A stretch of DNA of 32,438 nucleotides. It comes from Burkholderia seminalis DSM 23518 (lineage in GTDB: Bacteria; Pseudomonadota; Gammaproteobacteria; Burkholderiales; Burkholderiaceae). The stretch lies in the NCBI RefSeq assembly GCF_902832885.1, contig NZ_CADFDK010000026.1:1-32438 (forward strand), in the 5' to 3' direction. The notes under the pieces were generated by a model. The model was not told the origin of the DNA. It saw nothing but the letters and a program-made list of their open reading frames with translations, and ran no database searches. The position numbers and the translations under genes are program-made. Shown here one piece after another: positions 30,715 to 32,438 of the stretch (positions are counted from its first letter, which is position 1; each line of letters opens with the position of its first letter).

Positions 30715-31086
30715 ATGTCTGACGTAACCGCAACCACCGACCAGCAACCCACGCTGCAGACGCTGGCGCAGCGCCTTGAAGACATGAGGCAGCGGCCATG
30801 GGTCGAGTTCACCGACATCGAGAAGATGCGGTGGGATCTGAGCCTCGACCTGTTGCTCGGTCTGGCACGCGCTGTCATTGCACTCCAGTCGGCGACGCCC
30901 GCTGCTGATAGCGCATCGCAGCCCGCCGCCGTCGCCAACCCGCCGACTGACGATCAACTGCGCGTGCTGATTGTGCCGCTCGTGGCCGAAGCCATCAGCG
31001 CTGCATTCGGCAAGCTCGAGACCGTCGCCGCTCCTGCCGCTGCTCCGCAGGCATCGAGTGACGTGATGCCCACCACGACCGCATGA
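30715..31086 (+). CDS. Hypothetical protein, 123 residues
   Basis: AAGGA precedes the ATG by nine bases. The N-terminal half has helices (TLQTLAQRLEDMRQRPWVEF, then MRWDLSLDLLLGLARAVIAL). An Ala/Pro-rich linker (about 60-77) leads to another helix (LRVLIVPLVAEAISAAFGKL) and a second Ala/Pro/Thr tail. The linker-rich build suggests a scaffold or adaptor. No family is recognised. It lies between ssb and the 428-residue gene, all in one direction with short gaps. Confidence 0.75.
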   Translation: MSDVTATTDQQPTLQTLAQRLEDMRQRPWVEFTDIEKMRWDLSLDLLLGLARAVIALQSATPAADSASQPAAVANPPTDDQLRVLIVPLVAEAISAAFGKLETVAAPAAAPQASSDVMPTTTA

Positions 31087-31097
31087 GGTAACGAACG

Positions 31098-32384
31098 ATG
31101 CAACAGATCAACGAACCCGAAGACCTGCCACGCGATTCCGAGGCCTTGGCGCCGCTCGTGCAATCCGATGCGTCTGCACACCAACCGGAGGCCGACGAGC
31201 CGCTGGCAGGTGAATCCGATGCACCGGCTGCAGTGATCGATGAATTTCCGCTCGACGATACTGCAGCCGGTAGCTGGATGCGCGCCGATGTCATGGCCTA
31301 CGCCAGGATGCAGACCGAGCCGTTCACCTCGAGCGATGTGCTTGTAGATGCCCTGCACATGGTCCGTGATGACGGTCCGCAGTGGAAAGCCGGCGAGATG
31401 GCTGTGGCGAAGATCCTACGCGAGCTGGGCTATGACAGGCATCAGCGCCGCGTCAACGGCGAACGTCAGAACCTCTGGAGCAAGCTAGCCGAACCTCAGG
31501 ACGAGGCGACGCAGGCCGCGCATGTCGATCAGACTCCATTCTTGACGGAGACACCCAACACCGTCATCGGCGACGCGGCGGACGATGACGTGGGCAATGC
31601 ACCGTCGACGTCGGCCGAGCCCGCGAAACCGACAGAGCCGGCCGAGAGCGCTTGCACGCGTTACCAAGAAATGACCGCTCGTCAGACCGAGATCAAGCGC
31701 AAGCTTGCCGACGCGAAGAGGGCCTCGCACTTCGCGACCGAATCTCGCAAGAAGGCAGCGCTTGCCGCTGTGGATGGCGGATTCAAAGCCGAGGCTGACT
31801 ATTACAAGGCAGTCGAGGCGGACAAGGCAGCCAGTGCGCACGTCGAGCAACTGACTGCAGCACTCGAGTCGCTGGATAGCGACCTCCAGCGTGCGAGCTT
31901 GTACGCCGAGGCTGAGCGACGCGTGCAGCAATGCAACGCCGTGCGTGATATGGCGCGCGTGGTTGAGGGCTACGGCCCCCGCATTGAAGGCTTGCTGGTT
32001 GATCTGGGCAAAGCTGTGTCCGGCTACATGCATGACATCAACGTCGTCTATCGGAGGTCGTGGTCCGTGATGACGGGGGCTCGAGAGGTCGCCGCGCCGC
32101 AGACTGACCCCGTTGCATGCGCTTTGATGGGCCAGTTCCTGCGCTCGTCCGGCCTCGATCCCGAGTTCTTCACTGACCTGACGTCGCATGGCATGAATGG
32201 ACTTTTGCGGTACGAGTCGCCCTCGCAGATCGTCGACATGCAGCTCGCCAACATCACCGATCGTCTGGTCGACAACTACATGGACATGATCGTGGTGCGC
32301 GAAGGCGAACCGGAAGCAGAGGACGACGACTGTAATGCTGCGGCGCGAGCCTATCCGAACTTTTGTGTGCGAGGCATAAACTGA
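31098..32384 (+). CDS. Large hypothetical protein, winged-helix-like plus coiled coil, 428 residues
   Basis: Residues 1-60 are acidic and low-complexity. Residues about 62-130 (FTSSDVLVDALHMV, then WKAGEMAVAKILRELGYDRH and GERQNLWSKL) look like the winged helix found at the C-terminus of VirE/primase-type phage proteins. A Pro/Thr linker follows (about 140-185), then a long coiled coil (about 188-290, EIKRKLADAKRASHFATESR), then a globular end with an acidic tail (EGEPEAEDDDCN). No family is confidently recognised. A DNA-binding structural or partitioning role within the replication module is a guess. It starts 11 bases after the previous gene. Confidence 0.78.
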   Translation: MQQINEPEDLPRDSEALAPLVQSDASAHQPEADEPLAGESDAPAAVIDEFPLDDTAAGSWMRADVMAYARMQTEPFTSSDVLVDALHMVRDDGPQWKAGEMAVAKILRELGYDRHQRRVNGERQNLWSKLAEPQDEATQAAHVDQTPFLTETPNTVIGDAADDDVGNAPSTSAEPAKPTEPAESACTRYQEMTARQTEIKRKLADAKRASHFATESRKKAALAAVDGGFKAEADYYKAVEADKAASAHVEQLTAALESLDSDLQRASLYAEAERRVQQCNAVRDMARVVEGYGPRIEGLLVDLGKAVSGYMHDINVVYRRSWSVMTGAREVAAPQTDPVACALMGQFLRSSGLDPEFFTDLTSHGMNGLLRYESPSQIVDMQLANITDRLVDNYMDMIVVREGEPEAEDDDCNAAARAYPNFCVRGIN

Positions 32385-32402
32385 CGGCCAAGGAGCCACG
32401 TT

Positions 32403-32438
32403 ATGCCACGCAAACGTAAGGAAGAAGCGACAGTAGAA
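32403..32438 (+). CDS. Start of the next gene (partial)
   Basis: AAGGAG sits seven bases before an ATG at 32403, giving MPRKRKEEATVE before the window ends. The basic N-terminus and short gap show the operon continues to the right. The product cannot be named. Confidence 0.6.
   Translation, partial: MPRKRKEEATVE

Overview
The window looks like a piece of a high-GC betaproteobacterial main chromosome, most probably Burkholderia sensu lato (Burkholderia cepacia complex is my best guess). The basis is codon use, the protein sequences (FtrABCD ferrous iron uptake, HemP, TonB/ExbB/ExbD, UvrB, class I fumarase, Acs with a DUF4212/SSS symporter pair) and AATGATAAT-type Fur boxes. The species assignment is inference; no database search was possible.

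Bases 1-22,922 are ordinary chromosomal backbone. They hold the 3' end of a 3-hydroxybutyrate dehydrogenase gene, an aromatic/aspartate aminotransferase, uvrB, then an unusually dense iron neighbourhood. This comprises the ftrABCD operon behind a Fur-like box, hemP behind a Fur box, bfd behind a Fur box, a 20-codon membrane microprotein, the tonB-exbB-exbD operon, and bacterioferritin with murI close behind. Three Fur-like 19-mers share 15-16 of 19 bases with the bfd copy. A SRPBCC/DUF1857 gene, a pirin with a divergent LysR regulator, class I fumarase with a YqhA-like membrane protein, an EamA exporter and the acs-DUF4212-SSS set complete the backbone. Factor-independent terminators separate most units.

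Bases 22,923-23,309 are a junction. They contain several stacked hairpins and two copies of a 15-base sequence that, on the minus strand, reads like the 3' end of a tRNA(Ser)-type gene (CCCTCTCTCCGCCA). Directly after it comes a P4-type (DUF4102) tyrosine recombinase with a complete catalytic set. I read this as the left end of an integrated element.

Bases 23,310-32,438 are the left arm of that element, with every gene on the plus strand. It has the integrase, a run of small unrecognised phage-type proteins, an AlpA-like DNA-binding protein behind a nested inverted repeat, and a RepA/KaiC-like hexameric ATPase. About 400 bp follow that are packed with CCGGACA repeats in both orientations plus a long hairpin. 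Then come two tiny overlapping genes, a PD-(D/E)XK nuclease (Holliday-junction-resolvase type), an SSB-like protein, and two larger unrecognised proteins. This is a DNA-replication/recombination module. No repressor, capsid, portal, terminase or conjugation gene is visible before the window ends, so prophage, phage satellite and integrative plasmid-like island all remain open. The main new-looking signals are the CCGGACA cluster (candidate origin) and a 22-base tandem element that overlaps the integrase start codon and recurs, inverted, in front of the nuclease.
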